In this document: positions 1-13,482 of the stretch, one piece after another | Layout: each line of letters begins with the position of its first letter | How positions within the stretch are numbered: position 1 is the first letter of the stretch | Notes under the pieces: model-generated | Told to the model about the DNA's origin: nothing | Database searches by the model: none | Seen by the model: only the letters and a program-made list of their open reading frames with translations | Made by a program: the position numbers and the translations under genes | Origin: Pelodera strongyloides | Lineage: Eukaryota > Nematoda > Chromadorea > Rhabditida > Rhabditidae | Reading direction: 5' to 3' | DNA length: 64,000 bases | Assembly: GCA_036852015.1 (NCBI GenBank) | Contig: JAANDG010000140.1 | Location: 186,001-250,000 of the forward strand

Positions 1-5
1 GACAA

Positions 6-3000
6 ATGGGTCGTTTCCATGACTTTCTTCTTCTTTCTGGATTACTGGTAGGTCTAATTATTACCTAACTACTGCTAATTTTCGCGGTTTGTGTTGTCAC
101 ACTGCGTAAACATAACATGGATTATGTGGCTCGTTTTGTACAGTCTCTTTCATCAAATGTATTTCACTCTCAATACGTAAACTTAGTTTTGTACTTATAA
201 TGCATAAACAACAATTAGTCAGCGATTACACTAAAATCAGAACATATGGCAAACAGTTTATTGGTTTTCAGGTGTAAACTGTTCAGTATGGTTGACCAAT
301 GGTACCTACTTGCATACACACTATTACATAGGAACTGCCTGCTATAACAAAATCCTAAAAACCTGCAACTACAACTTAGTAATCAAAAGTGTATCCCACA
401 CTATATAACGAGGGTTAAAAGTTAAAACGGGATCCGAAAGAACGAATAAACACTATAAAAATTAAAGTAATCAAAAAGTGTACGTCACACTATATAACTG
501 CGGGATAAACCGGAATCCGAATGAACGGATAAACATTATCAAAATTAACAACAACAAAAAAAGAGATTTATCCACAGGCGAGACCGAACAAAGTAGTAAC
601 CATTTCGAATGAAAGTAAAGCGGCTTTGGAATCACACAAGTAGGGGGCCGATCCGAGCAGACGATCTCCACCACCCACTCTTTTGAAGTGAATGGAGAGG
701 AACTCCCAGGGCAGCGTCTGTGGTGGCGGACTCCAGCTCTAAGTTAGTGAGAAGCGAGTTCCGGAAAGCCAAGTTTAGCCGCAACAAGTTTAATCCTAGC
801 TTGAGCTGTAATATGTGCGTAATACCTCCTCTCCCCTTAGAAAAGAACCTTTCTGTAACGGTTTCGGAAACGGCCCACTGTTCCGCAATTCGCTGCTTTG
901 TGTACCCTGAGGTATGCATATTGTAGTGGCCCTTCCTTCTGCCAACTGAAGGCTCTTCGAATTGTACTTGCAAAATTCTCACCCGTGCACGTAATGTCCT
1001 CCCACTTTAAAGGAGGAGGCTCACGAGAATGAAGTGCTCAAATGGTTTCCTTTTATCGACAGACGATGGTATTAAATTCCGAAAGACATACTTTACAAAG
1101 CAAAAGCTTTTACTTGGAAGGAGTAAATCAATATAAAACTATGAAGTCTATTAAAATTTTGGATCGTAGTAAATAGTTGATTTCCATAGCGGGCATGCAA
1201 ATTTACAAGTCATTTTTCAAGCCGGCAAAAAATTTGAATGCCCACTATGGAACTCAACTATTTACTACGATCCAAAATTTTTATAGACTTCATAGCCTTA
1301 TATTGATTTGCTCCTTCCAATTAAAAGCTTTTGCTTTGTAAAGCATGTCTTTCGGAATTTAATACCATCATATTTCGATAAAAGGAAACCATTTGAGCAT
1401 TTCATTCTCGTGAGCCTCCTCCTTTAAGCAAACCAGCTCCGACACTGGAAGAAGGACGGGATAGATAGAGTAAAAACGCCATGACGGACGTACCTATATC
1501 CTATTGAAACTCGTCATTCAGCCGCGATGAAGGCTTCATGCGCGATGAAGGCCTGCCGTTTGAACGGATCAAATGGTACATGCGATGTGGGGCATGCGAA
1601 CATCTCTCCTTCTCGCGTTCGGATAGCTGACACGACTTTGTCCACCTCGTCTGGCATCCACTGCAAAAGCCTAGTAAAACCGATACGAAGAACACACTTC
1701 CTTACATAAGCCAGTACGTATCGACCGAATACTTGAAGAGACAGTACAGAGCTTGCGGAGATATACTGTCTCAGGCTCCAACGCCAGGAATATAGGCACT
1801 TGCACGGGTGTGAAAAGTATTTATTTAGTAACAGTTAAGTACAGAGTTAGGGACTAGAAGATTCGTCCCGGAATATAAGACAATAATAGCTGGTTACGGT
1901 AACTACTCTAGAAGATTCGAGTAGACCGAGTCTGACTAAGCAGACGGGCCCGTAGGCCGGTAGACTGCCACAAGGGCACAATAGGCACAAAGCCCTAATC
2001 GCAATAATGCGACAATACAATCAAACTGAGAACCTTGGTGTTAGGTCAACTAATTGGTGATGTGCCGGTAATTCAACTAACAAGGTGAAATGGTTTAGAT
2101 AATTGTTAGCGGGAATTCAAACACGTGGATTACGGTAAGTAACAACAGACAATTAGGTTAATTAACTAAAGAAGGTTGTGAGAGTTCACTCAGTGTTCAA
2201 GGTTTCAACACGTAAGCCAACATAGTAAACCGTGCCTGACAACCCCTTTATAAGAACGCATAAGCACAGCACAAACAAACAAGTAACTGTTATCAACATA
2301 CAGAAGTTATTCTTTCACCTTATGTGAGGCAAACTGAAGTTGCATACTGGCAGGTCCGACCACAGCATTCCTGTGCAGCAGATAGAGTGCAACGATTTGG
2401 CACCGTTCTGCTCCAGGCAATGGAGTCCTACAAAGCGTCGCCGAGCATTCTCCAACTGCTTATAGGTCTTGATCGTAGCGGGGCGGGCCCTTCTCGGAAT
2501 TGGCTAGTTCCTTGATGGCCGTAATCAACGCTCTGCATTATCACAAAGCTCGATCGCTGAAAACCACACTAAAACAACTTATATGTACATTTTTTCAGAA
2601 ATGGGTGGGTCTCCACTCTTAACAAACGAAAACGGTCACCGTCTGGACATCATAGAGTATTTATGCTACGTTTTCGCGCACCTTCGGGACATTGCGGAAA
2701 TGGCCTGCAAAAAAAAATGCGAAAGTGAGTAAAATGTTTAATTGTCCATTGTCTCTTAGTTTTTTTAGACTACTTTATTATTCAGCCCGGCTTTTTTATA
2801 AATTATGAAACTCCCACCACGATTTACTTGAATCGCCCTTTGGCGATCTTGCTGTAACCAAAATTAACATTTAGAAATCTCCTGAAAACTAGCATGGATG
2901 GCACCTTCGCACGCGAAAGCGCGCGAAAACGTAATATAAATACTCTACCTGCGGACCAGAATGACCGGAAAAATTTTTCCAGCAATGTGCGTTCAAAATG

Positions 3001-6000
3001 TGACGCGGTTACTGTAGCGTCGCGGCGGGACCCCAACTGTCCGGATAATAGAAAACTGATGGAATAGCAAAAAACAACAATTCACGTTATGTCAACTGTC
3101 AACCTTGACATATTATGAACTGAAAAACTTTTAGCAGAGAATACTTTTCTGCATTATAGCTGATATCCGATTATCTTTCGCTTGCAATTTAGTTAATCTT
3201 AATCGATGGCAAATTCATCTTTCATCACATCGACAATAAGCCATACGGAAGCAATCCGCCAACAGAATTACGTATTGAATCGTGTGCGTACCAATGCATG
3301 GCTTACACATACACGGAGAGTTTCTGCTACGGATTCTACTTTGGCGGTACGATTGTAATGATTTTAAGTGACATCCAGACCTAAAGGCTCTTTTATACGT
3401 TTCGTCATAAAATTATAAAATTTTATTCTTTGAATGTTATTGTTTGTTTTATTGCAGATCCAGTTGAAGGAGATAAACCGTTCTTGACAGGTGCGTTTAT
3501 TATATGGGAATGCTCATTTCGAAAAGCCTGTTGAAAGTTCCTCGAACAGCGAGTTTCGACGCAACACGAATTGTTGAAACAATAATCCGATGACACAGAC
3601 ATACACCGCTAGGAAGCCCACGTTACCGTTCTCTGTAAGCTAACCAAATGGTGCATATTTCAGGCGATTTAACTTGTACTGTTAGACTGACGGCAACACG
3701 CCCGGGAGTGGAACACTTCTACGAACTGAACATATTCCAAGAGGAGAGTTGCAGTATGTGTTCACAAGAACCGGTATCAGCAGATACTGTCAAGGATGCA
3801 GTTGAAGGCTTTGGTAATAGCAGATGTATGTTTTTTGTTCAAGATAAATCAGTGGGCTTGTTTCCTTGCCTGCAAAATATTATCTATATAATGCTCAAAA
3901 CGTAATATTCATCGAGTGATTACGAGTAAATACGCGATATTTATTGTGGGGTGCACTTAAAGCGAAATGCTAACCCCTTTGGAAAATTTGCATATGATAA
4001 GTAAATCCTATGTATCCTATGCTACTTTTGTACGATCGTCCACGGCAATCGTACAAAATTAGCATAGGATATATAGGATTTGCTTACCATTGGAAATTTT
4101 CCAACGGGGTTTGCATTTCGCTTTAAATTTTATATTTTGCAACTAACATCTAGATAACGTACATCGTGGAGAGCTCGATGGAAAATTCTTCGCAGTGGTG
4201 ATCCGTGTTAATGATACAGAAGTAGAGGCACCAAATTCCCGCGCAGAATACTGCAGAAACATCTACTGCCCATGTCTTGGAATGCGCACTGTACAGGTGT
4301 TTTCGGACAAAGAAAGGGCGTATTTGCGAGGTAAAATATGGAATAAAAAGAGTAACCTAATATGGGAAAGAAAACAGAAATAAATCATCAACAACATCAA
4401 CGATTCCTTCCCAAAAACGATTCCTTCCCAAAGCAATTGGGTGTAAAGCTGGAAGAAGTTCCAGACAAAAAAAAAGATAATAATTCATTTAAGACCTGGT
4501 GACGGCTGCAAACGACGGTAACGAAGAGCGCTTTTGGATCGGAGGAAGCTACTTAGTCCCTGCTAAAGTTGTCTGGTGGTAATAACACTTTTCAAAATTT
4601 TAAAGCGAAATACCGGCCTGTTTTTGAAACACATCGAGTGCATCAGCATTCTTATGCATGCAAATTAACATAAATTAGCATAAAAAATCGAGCTAAATTC
4701 GAGAAAATTAGCATAAATACTTAAAGGGATCGGCTCACCTCAAATCGTGTCTGTTTTTTCTGTTTCTTTATTTTCTATAAGGGATAATAAAAATTTGGAA
4801 TACAAAAAGTAGTGTTATATTTCAATACTCACGAAGATATTAGGTGATAAAGTGGTGGATCGATCGGCCCGAAATGAAAAAGTGTTAATTGTCCCATACA
4901 AACAAGGCAGGACAATTACACTTTTTCATTTCGGGCCGATCGATCCACCACTTTATCACCTAATATCTTCGTGAGTATTGAAATAGAACACTACTTTTTG
5001 TATTCCAAATTTTTATTATCCCTTATAGAAAATAAAGAAACAAAAAAAACAGGCACAATTTAAGGTGAGCCGATCCCTTTAAGGATTCCACGATGCGTTT
5101 CAAAAATCGGCCGGTTTAACTCAAAATCTTCCGTTGCACGTTTTGCACAATGGTACAATGCGAGAATGAATACACAAAATGTTGGGTTCAAAGATTGATT
5201 CATGATCAACGGGTTTAAAGGATCAGACTGACGAAAATAAACAAATTTTGCAAGTTTACAATAATATTCCACTTCTCCATACGAGTTTACACATGGGAAA
5301 GGCAGTGTGCTGCTATGGCTACTATACACGGCAATTATATCCCGACTCTCCGTATTATCGTATTCTTGCATTAAATCAGACTGTATGCAAATTAAGATTG
5401 CTGGTTATGAGGCAAGCAAAAGTTTTCAAGTTGCATAGAGCCTGATGCATATGATGCATAAAATACCTTAATATGCAAAAATACGAGAGCGTCGGGATTG
5501 CCGAGTCTAATAGCTATAAAAGCACAATGACGTTCCCCTGTGTAAACTCGTATGGAGAAATGGAATATTATGGTAAACTAGCAAAACTGTGTTTTTCTCG
5601 TGAGCCAGTCTTGACTCTTTAAAGGGAATGTCAGGGGGATACTGCGCATAAGGCATCTCCTGGCGCAGATTAATTGTAAATAAATCGCGAAAGGCGCTCA
5701 ATACGGAATACAGTATATCAATAAAAATGGGGGCAGAATAAAATATTTGAAATTTTGACATAAATGTGAACAAAACCCGCCGCAACGCACGCAAACGGGT
5801 GCGTTGCGGCGGCCCGGTACTTCTGACGGTCCCTCGATTTGGCTTACTTAGCTCTGTACACACGACCAGAATCCCATGTTGAAGAAATTTTTGAGAGGGG
5901 TTTCAGCTGGGAAATTATATACGTTTTTTTTCATACCTCCCCCGGAAATCAAACAAAGGAAATTTTTTCCCTAACTATTTTTTTGAGTAATTTGACTTTT

Positions 6001-6598
6001 TCTCTATAATTATGTTTTTATGATCAGCGAACTAATATGACGAGCCATATCCGAACATTCTTGACAGGTACCCCGATTTTGTGACAGACTCAAATTACCC
6101 GCCACCATGGAGTAATACCCCTTCCACGAACAAGGATTGCATAATTGTGAGCAAATTGACACTATTGACTATTAACAGAACTGTTTGCTTAGACTGATAT
6201 CGCCGCCTGAGGCGCCTACTCAGGAGATACTACTAAAATCATCATACTGCACATATGATACGTCTGAAACGTATCTTCCAAGTTTATGTATTAAAATTCG
6301 ATTGCACATAGTTGAAGGGTTGCGAAAAGGGACTACTTATACCAAACGCCTGAAACGTTGAATTCCGTTTCGTTCACACAAACAAAAAAAGAAAAGTCTT
6401 TTTCTTTATATAATAAGATATAATATAGATATTATACGCTACTGTATTAATGTCATTAGATTTTAACGAAATGACTTTCAGCAAGGCACCGACATGGGAT
6501 GGGGACCTACTATTTGTCCACCCTCTGTTGTTGGAACAACACCTATGACCAATGTTGCAGTGTGTGTATGTGAGATTGACGCGAAGAAACTGATATAA
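6..6598 (+). CDS. X1: secreted protein with N-terminal Cys module and C-type lectin-like domain, 278 aa
   Basis: Eight exons: 6-47, 3193-3346, 3458-3490, 3664-3813, 4154-4330, 4494-4578, 6068-6146, 6482-6598. All join in phase and end in TAA. Residues about 7-19 (FLLLSGLL continuing into exon 2) form a signal peptide. A Cys module follows (IESCAYQC, Cys45, Cys49, Cys59), then exons 3-4 with further cysteines. The C-terminal half (about residue 128 on) reads as a C-type lectin-like domain: LGMRTVQVFS, FWIGGSY, and a final CVCEIDAKKL. EPN and WND calcium/sugar motifs are absent, so calcium-dependent sugar binding is not expected. The role is inferred as extracellular recognition. Intron 1 is 3.1 kb and repeat-filled, so the pairing of exon 1 with the rest is the weakest part. 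The ATG follows a possible spliced-leader acceptor that would lie at the window edge. Confidence 0.75.
48..3192. other. Repeat-filled intron 1 of X1
   Basis: It contains a 421-bp TTAA palindrome (1007-1427) and an inverted repeat at about 2623-2975, whose arms share the words GAGTATTTATG and GCGCGAAAACG in opposite orientation. Near 360-520 there is a short direct repeat of the motif CCACACTATATAAC about 120 bp apart. I see no further exons; short open frames here lack splice context and paralogue support. Confidence 0.6.
1007..1427. mobile_element. TTAA palindromic element, family P1
   Basis: A near-perfect 421-bp palindrome bounded by TTAA. The ends read TTAAAGGAGGAGGCTCACGAG and its complement. 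Related copies lie at 22590-23009 and 28855-29253. Confidence 0.8.
3957..4126. mobile_element. TTAA palindromic element, family P2, in X1 intron 4
   Basis: A 170-bp palindrome with ends TTAAAGCGAAATGCTA... and the complement, and a core rich in CCTATGTATCCTATGC. It ends 27 bp before exon 5. Confidence 0.78.
4600..5119. mobile_element. TTAA palindromic element, family P3, interrupted by P4
   Basis: The left half (AAAGCGAAATACCGGCC...) and right half (...CATCG-type end, CGGCCGGTTTAA) of a P3 palindrome are split by the P4 element at 4721-5082. The right end lacks the usual ATTTCGC terminus. Confidence 0.7.
4721..5082. mobile_element. TTAA palindromic element, family P4, nested in P3
   Basis: A 362-bp near-perfect palindrome with ends TTAAAGGGATCGGCTCACC and the complement. 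It sits within the P3 element, in X1 intron 6. Confidence 0.8.
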
Positions 6599-7195
6599 AC
6601 GAAGAAACAAAATTTAACCGAAATCATCATCGGTGTTACCTATCTTGTTCATGGATATTGTGTAAATGTTACATTTTCCTTTGTTGTATAAACGTTACAT
6701 TTTCCTTTGCATACACATTTATACTGCTACACCAAGTATGTTGCACTTTTTGAGCGGAATTGGTGCAATTCGCGAGCGAGCGATATATTTATTATGCTAT
6801 GTCTAATTTACACTGGGAGCGCAATATACATCCTCTTGGGTAAAGCTGGGCGAGACGCGAGACTAGCAGAGTTTATGATTCTATTTACTAATTCAATCAT
6901 ATCAGCAATTTCTACGACAGGTATCCAAGTTAGCATGGCCGTTGAAGTATGCTCCAGCTACCAGGAAAGGGACTGCATCGGTTTGTGTGTGTGGGAGCCA
7001 GTTGAAATTGTGTCGTTCTTTATCTGCAGTCATTGGCTGACATTGGCTGTGCATTTTCAAAGTTACTGTATTAGTGGCAGTGCATTTTTTTTTAAAAACA
7101 ATTTGCACGCCTTCAAAGAGTGTAAACGTGTAGTGGGCTCTTGCTCTCCATGAATGTATGATGACCAGTCTCGATGAAAGCCAAGCGAAGTTAAA

Positions 7196-7402
7196 ATATT
7201 GAAAATTGAAACATACGTTGAACATCTAGATCCCCACATTTTGAAACGCACCTTGAACACCTCCACTCTCATATATTGAAACATCTCTACTCCCGTATAT
7301 TGAAACGTTTGTGTTGACACGAATGTTGAAGACCTGCACCCCATATACTGAAACGTATGTTGTGATCTACATAACATTGAACATCTGCACCCCCTGATAT
7401 TG
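7196..7402. repeat. Degenerate tandem repeat
   Basis: About six imperfect units built on ATATTGAAACGT and TTGAACATCTGCACCCC, 25-45 bp each. Confidence 0.6.
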
Positions 7403-7420
7403 AAACTTTCGCACTTCGTT

Positions 7421-7589
7421 TTAAAGCGAAATGCTAGCTTCTTTGGAAAATTTGCATATGATAAGCAAATCCTATGTATCCTATGCTAATTTTGCGCGAT
7501 TGCTGGACGATCGCGCAAAATTAGCATAGGATACATAGGATTTGCTTATCATATGCAAATTTTCCTAAGGGGCTAGCATTTCGCTTTAA
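7421..7589. mobile_element. TTAA palindromic element, family P2
   Basis: A near-perfect copy of P2 with both TTAA ends intact; it lies between X1 and X2. Confidence 0.8.
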
Positions 7590-8986
7590 TGTCCTTTCTG
7601 AAAATATGGACAAGAGGCGGATCATCCGGTGACAGATGAAAGGAGAAAACTGGAAAGTCATTATCAATATAGACATTGAAGAAATTCATCCGTATAGAAG
7701 ATGCACGTGCGAACTCTCCCAACCTCCAGAACGGGCTCTTTGTTGCACAAATACATGGCTATCGGGTTGCTATCAAGTTGCTCCTGACTACTTGTCGCGA
7801 TCCATTAGAACTTGGACGCAGCATATCTCGAGCTTTTAAGAAAAGGCCGATGTACGAAGGTAGATTAAGGATGGAGAATTCTGAATTACTTTCCCTGCCT
7901 TCCAAAGACATCCCAGAAAGGAGATATGGCCCTTCAAAAATTTTGTATAAGACATGCATAGTTCCCTGGAACGTTCATCTACCCGGTGGTGTTGGGGTAG
8001 TCTTCTCGCTTACCAACCAAAGGTACCTGTTTTGATTCCTGCTACAATACAATTTTTTGCAAGCTTTTTTTTGCATTTTGCGTCAGCAAACTATTGAAGT
8101 AATGTAAAAAGGCATATAACACCTGGCAATGATCATTTTTTCTTCAATTTCACGAAATAAAAATTATTTATAATTGCCTTTAAAGGGTCGCAGTCACTAA
8201 AAAATCTTCGTTTTTATTAGATTTTCATTAAATATTCAAAGATGTGAAGAAAAATACGGTTGCAGCACCAAAGTGCAGCAAAACGATCTCAGGGAGAGAA
8301 ATCACTGCGTATGCGTTTTACAAATATACCTTAGTTTATAATTGCCTGTATGTATAGTGGTTGATAATAAATGCCCTGCAGTGATAAACCACACGCCAGG
8401 TGCAACAATTCGGGCTGTTTATTCTCCAAGTACCCCTGGCAATTGCACATATGCCCCGGCGACGGTAATTTACCAAAACCCATTCTCATTGATTTCTCTC
8501 CCTGAGTTCTCTGTTCTATGTCTTTTTAATAGCTGCATATTGTTTTTTTTATAAATCTTTTTGTATTTAATAAAAATGGAATAAAAAAGTTGAATTTGTA
8601 GTGACCTTTTTGTGTTCATCTACATACATTATTATTAAACTAGTATTTCAATAGTTTACTGACGCAAAAAGAAAAGAAAAAAAAGTTTTAAACGAAAACA
8701 TGGTTACACATGGTTACTAAACGAAAACACTAGCCATACATCACCAGAGAAGTCCACGAAAGTTCTTGAGGGAACTATCAACTATGTATGACAGGCTTCG
8801 TCCTTTTTTCTGATAACTTTGGGTGTGCGATGCTTTATCGTTTCAAGATTCGAGTTTCGCTAGAAACAGACCCTTTGATGATCGGGTGTAGATTGTAGAT
8901 TATCATATCACGACGATAAACAATTTTTCTTGCAGAACTTTTGAAATCTTTTTGAAAACTTTTGAAATTGAAAGAAAATCAAACAA

Positions 8987-11900
8987 ATGGATCCCTTCCA
9001 TGTATTTCTTCTTCTTTTTGGATTACCGGTAGGTCCTACCTATTAAAGGGATCGGTTCACCTTCAATTGTGTCTGTTTTTTTTGTTTCTTTATTTTCTAT
9101 AAGGGATAATAAAAATTTGGAATACAAAAAGTAGTGTTCAATTTCAATACTCACGAAGATATTGGGTGATAAAGTGGTGGATTGATCGGCCCCGAATGCA
9201 AAAAGGGTAATTGTCTCTATACAAACAAGGCATGACAATTACCCTTTTTGCATTCGGGGCCGATCAATCCACCACTTTATCACCCAATGCCTTCGTGAGC
9301 ATTGAAATTGAACACTACTTTTTGTATTCCAAATTTTTATTATCCCTTATAGAAAATAAAGAAACAAAAAAAAACAGACACAATTTAAGGTGAACGATCC
9401 GTTTAACTAGCTATTATTATAATTATGCGTCAATAAATTATTATAATTATTATTATTGTTACTGCTACTTTCTTCCATTTGCATTCTTACATAACATTGG
9501 AGGATTGATGATGTCATCTTCGTTTAGCTAATCTTAATCGATGGCAAATTTGTGTTTCATCGCATCGACAGTAAGCCCTATGATAGCGATCAACCTACAG
9601 AATTACGTGTCGAATCTTGTGCTTACCGATGCTTGGTTTACACATACACAGAGGGTTTCTGCTATGGATTCTACTTTCGCGGTACGATTTTAAAGATTCT
9701 AAGTCATAAGTGACAACCACATGTTTGACGTCGTTAAAGGGAATATGTAGGCACTCAAAAAGAGCAACACAACTGCGAAGCGAGTTTCCACACCAGACAT
9801 GAATTTCAACACTTTTCACATTTTAACACTTTTCATCATACAAAAATAAAAATAAAATTAAGCGTTTATCCCTTAGCGTGACCTGGTGCATAGTCACATC
9901 GTCACATGCATAGTCTGATGATGCTAATTGTCTTTATTCCTTTGCAGAACGATTTGAACGAGATATACCATTCTTGGCAGGTGCGTTTATTGTGTGGAAT
10001 GAAAATTTCGAGATGTCTGCCGAAGGGAAAAGCAGTCTATGTTATCTTCACCTTTACATATACGATAGCATAGTTTCTGGCACAACTGGGTCCGATTCTC
10101 GCTGAAACGAGAACGTCGCTAACATAGAAACACACACCGCTTGGCGGTGCCCATCGTCATGAACTAACCAAATGGTGCATATTTTAGGCGATTTAATTTG
10201 TACTATTAGACTGATGGCAACACGTCCGCAAGTGGAACATTTCTACGAACTCAATATAATCCAAGAGGAGAGTTGCAGCCTGTGTTCACAGAAACCGGCA
10301 TCAGTAGATACTGTCCAGAATGCAGTTGAAGGCTTTGGTAATAACATATGTTTATGTTTTTTTGTTCAAGATAAATCAGTGGGATTGTTTCCTTGCCTGC
10401 AATATTGTTTCCTTACAACCTTACAATGCTAGAGTGGGGGAGAGAGAGGGAGAAGAGAGGGGAAGGGACAGAAAATTTAGTGGGAAGCAATAGAGAAGAG
10501 AGAAATAAAGGGAGAGGAAGGTTTTGAAGCACGAGAAAAACAGGTGAGGCGAGGAAAAGAGAAGTGTGGATTTTGAGATACAGCGAATACAATGAGAGAG
10601 GCGACGGACGAGCAGGAACGAAGGAAGGAGAGAGAGAGAGAGAGTGAGTGGGTGAGTGAGTGAGAGAGAGAGAGAGTGAGAGAGAGAGAGTGAGAGAGAT
10701 AGAGAGAGAGGGAGAGAGAGAGGGGAAGCGAGATACTAACGGAGAAGCGTAAACTTTTTAATAAGGTACCAATCGGCGTGATTACTCATAATCACTCAAT
10801 GGATATGACGTTTTTTGCGTTTTCTACATATATAACACCAGTTTAGAAGTGCCCGTTAGGGCTCTTCGGTCCGTTAGGGATCCTCACGTCATATCCATCG
10901 ATTGATTATGAGTAATTCTGTGTTACGCATTGTGCGGTGCACTTATAGTTATATTTTGCAACCCATATTTAGATAACGTACATCGTGGACAGCTCGATAG
11001 CAAATTCTACGCAGTGGTGATCCGTGTTAACGATACATTGGTGAAGGCACCAAATTCCCGCGCAGTATACTGCAGAAACATCTACTGCCCAAGTCTTGGA
11101 ATGCGCACTGTACAGGTGTTTTCGGACAAAGAAAGGGCGTATTTAAAAGGTAAACTATGTATTAAAAAGAGTAACGTAATATGGGAAATAAAACAGAAAT
11201 AAATCATCATCAGCGCCAACGATTCTTTCCCAAAGCAATTTGGCGAAAAGCTGGAGACAAAAAAAAGATACAAATAATTCATTTAAGACCTGGTGAAGAC
11301 TGCGAACAACGGTAGCGATGCGCGCTTTTGGATCGGAGGAAGCTACGTATCCCCTGCCAAAGTTGTCTGGTGGTAATATTACTCTTCAATCTCAAGCCGG
11401 GATTCCTTTCCCTGACTTATTCTTTGAGTAATTTGACTTTTTCTCAATAGTAATTATTTTTTCTCTACGTTAGTTTTTATGATCATCGAACTGAAATGAC
11501 GCACTACTACTTTCTCAGGCATGCAGCGCGCAAATGCGTACCGCGTCCGCGGAAATATCTGTCTCTCCAATTTTTCAATGCACATTTGCAATCTTTTCCC
11601 ACGGACGCGGCTACGCATTTCCGCGCTGCACGCCTGAGGACCAGTGTATATCCGCACATCATTGTCAGGTACCCAGATTTTGTGACGGACCCAAATTACC
11701 CGCCTCCGTGGACGTATACTTCCGCGAATAAGGACTGTATTATCGTGAGCAAGTTGACACTTTTAACATAATTGTTGTTTGCTTATATACATATCTAAAA
11801 CCAGATGGCAAAAGCGATACACCGCTATACTACGAAAAATGGGCATATTATTATACTTTTATGAAAAGTATCGCCTGAAACGTATCTTCAAAGGTTTATA

Positions 11901-12277
11901 TGATAAGATTAAATTGCTCCAATTTTGAAGAGTTTCGATAAGTTGGCCCGTTTATAGAAAAAGTAATGACCGATGATCTCCTTAGTTTGCTCAACACTGA
12001 CTTACTACTCTCCTTTTATACCCGAAAGCGGGATGTTAGATATTCTAATTTTCGTTGCCATCATTGGAACAAACAAACCTTTCTGGCCTTTCTCCTTTAT
12101 ATAGTAAGATTGATACGATACGTTACTGTATTAATTAGATTTTAACGAAATGACTTTCAGCAAGGCACCGACATGGGGTGGGGACCTACTATTTGTGCAC
12201 CCTCTGTTGATGGTACAACAGCCATGACCAATGTTGCAGTTTGTGTATGTGAGATTGACGCGAAGAAACTACTGTAA
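8987..12277 (+). CDS. X2: paralogue of X1, secreted C-type lectin-like protein, 277 aa
   Basis: Eight exons: 8987-9028, 9528-9681, 9948-9980, 10188-10337, 10973-11149, 11288-11372, 11669-11744, 12161-12277. Lengths and phases match X1 exon by exon, except that exon 7 is one codon shorter. The signal peptide begins MDPFHVFLLLFGLP. The N-terminal module keeps the three cysteines, but the usual YQC-MAY stretch is altered. Exon 3 is divergent (ERFERDIPFLA instead of DPVEGDKPFLT). The C-type lectin-like part has FWIGGSY, PNYPPPWTYT and CVCEIDAKKLL. Intron 1 carries a TTAA palindrome (9043-9406), intron 4 a GA-rich tract, and intron 6 a small inverted repeat (11516-11640). About 1 kb upstream of the start is also found, inverted, upstream of X3, so promoter and gene duplicated together. 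The gene looks intact. Confidence 0.82.
9043..9406. mobile_element. TTAA palindromic element, family P4, in X2 intron 1
   Basis: A P4 copy that starts only 14 bp after the exon 1 donor. The right end has small deletions (AACGATCCGTTTAA). Confidence 0.78.
10435..10740. repeat. GA-rich low-complexity tract in X2 intron 4
   Basis: A 300-bp purine strand dominated by GAGA and GTGA runs, densest at 10628-10720. Confidence 0.8.
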
Positions 12278-13482
12278 ACGAAGGAACAACACTGAACCGA
12301 AATCATCATCGATGTTATCTATTTTGTTCATAGATGTTGCATAAATGCTACCTTTTATACTTTTATTTACACATGTGGAGGGGAAGATGAATCAATGTGT
12401 AAAAGGCTAGCGCGTTTGCCTCTAAAGCACTCGACCCGGGTTCGAGTCTAGGCCGTGAAAAAAATTGAAACCACCACAATTCGAGGGAACGTGGACGATC
12501 AATGTTGATCCTAGCCCGAAGAAGTCGAGCAATTTTGTCCTCAGTAACTCGTCGCCTAATGCTCAGGACCCCTACGATCAAGTCATGTACTTGAACAATG
12601 TATTGAAATAACCTTGAAAAAAGGAGCATGCTCTCGTGGCGTAAAATATTTTTTCTTGATTTATTTGATTTACATTATACTGTGATCAACGCTACGAAAA
12701 GTTTCGCGAGCGAGCGGTATATTTCTGCTATGTTTTATTTATTCTGGGCGCGGCTGCTGTGCAATGGTACAGCTTTGTGCCCAATTAAGTATTTTAATGT
12801 GATTTTTACGACCCGGCATCGCCTGCGCCTGATCATCGCTACTCCATAAATAGCTCAAGTGTCACAAGAAAACAAATTTGTTTTCACCAAACAGTGATCA
12901 CCGCACGAATAAATCAGGAGGAACCTGGGCACCCTCGGGACACACGCTAAGAAAATAAGGCTTCTTGGTCAGGGCTGGCCACCCATTCTGTAATCAAAGA
13001 TGGCCTATTCTCTGGAGCGCCCTACTTTGGTAGACGAGAGCGGACTGCAGGGACACCTTCGGTGCCCTGAAGAACAATCCTAGCTTTAACCTTTTTTAAC
13101 ATTTTAACCCTCGGGACACACGCTAAGAAAATAAGTGTGCAAGTGTGTTTTGCCTATGATAGGGTTCTCCGAATATCGACTATCGACACTGAAAAACTTT
13201 AGCGCCGTGAATCCGCATTAAACAACGTTTGGATACATTATAAATCGCCCATGATTCCCTCGACAACAATAAACGCTAGAATTGAACAGTATCATATGAA
13301 AATGTTTCTGAGATGTTCCGTATTGACTAAATTTCCATTTTCCTGCGTAATCGCAATGTAGTGAATCTTTTACATATGCACATCAATACATCTATTTCAT
13401 CCTTTTTCTCAATAAGTTGAACAGTAAAATGGTGACATTTATTTGTTCCCGACATCGACCGTAGTCAGTCACATTTAGTTGT
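12278..13482. other. Intergenic region between the convergent X2 and X3
   Basis: It contains a tRNA-derived SINE (12383-12616) and a direct repeat of CCTCGGGACACACGCTAAG at about 12931 and 13107. The stretch 13240-13480 matches, in inverted orientation, sequence just downstream of X4 (21.1-21.35 kb). No gene is seen. Confidence 0.6.
12383..12616 (+). mobile_element. tRNA-derived SINE
   Basis: A tRNA-like head (GGCTAGCGCGTTTGCCTCTA) with a B box (GGTTCGAGTCT) is followed by a body with GAAACCACCA, GCCCGAAGAAGTCGAGCAAT and AACTCGTCGCCTAATGCTCA. A second copy on the other strand (31128-31332) shares head and body, which supports a dispersed pol III element. Confidence 0.68.

Larger units (their letters stand above)
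6599..8986. other. Intergenic region between X1 and X2
   Basis: It holds a degenerate tandem repeat (7196-7402), a TTAA palindrome (7421-7589) and a left-end fragment of another palindrome family near 8181. From about 7640 onward it matches, inverted, the upstream region of X3 (16.3-17.1 kb), which identifies it as the X2 promoter side. An open stretch at 6707-7153 has no paralogue support. The first part (6600-6850) resembles sequence downstream of X2 (12.6-12.75 kb). Confidence 0.6.

Noticed and set aside
3957..4126. Palindromes as CRISPR repeats or rho-independent terminators
   Set aside because: They are dispersed, TTAA-bounded, hundreds of bases long and in introns of a eukaryotic genome.
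6707..7153. 148-codon open frame between X1 and X2
   Set aside because: Part of it matches the non-coding stretch after X2 in a frame that is not conserved, and the rest lies in unique intergenic DNA.
13240..13270. Additional SINE fragment (AAATCGCCCATGATTCCCTCG)
   Set aside because: It belongs to the flank duplicated between X3 and X4 and is too short to call alone.
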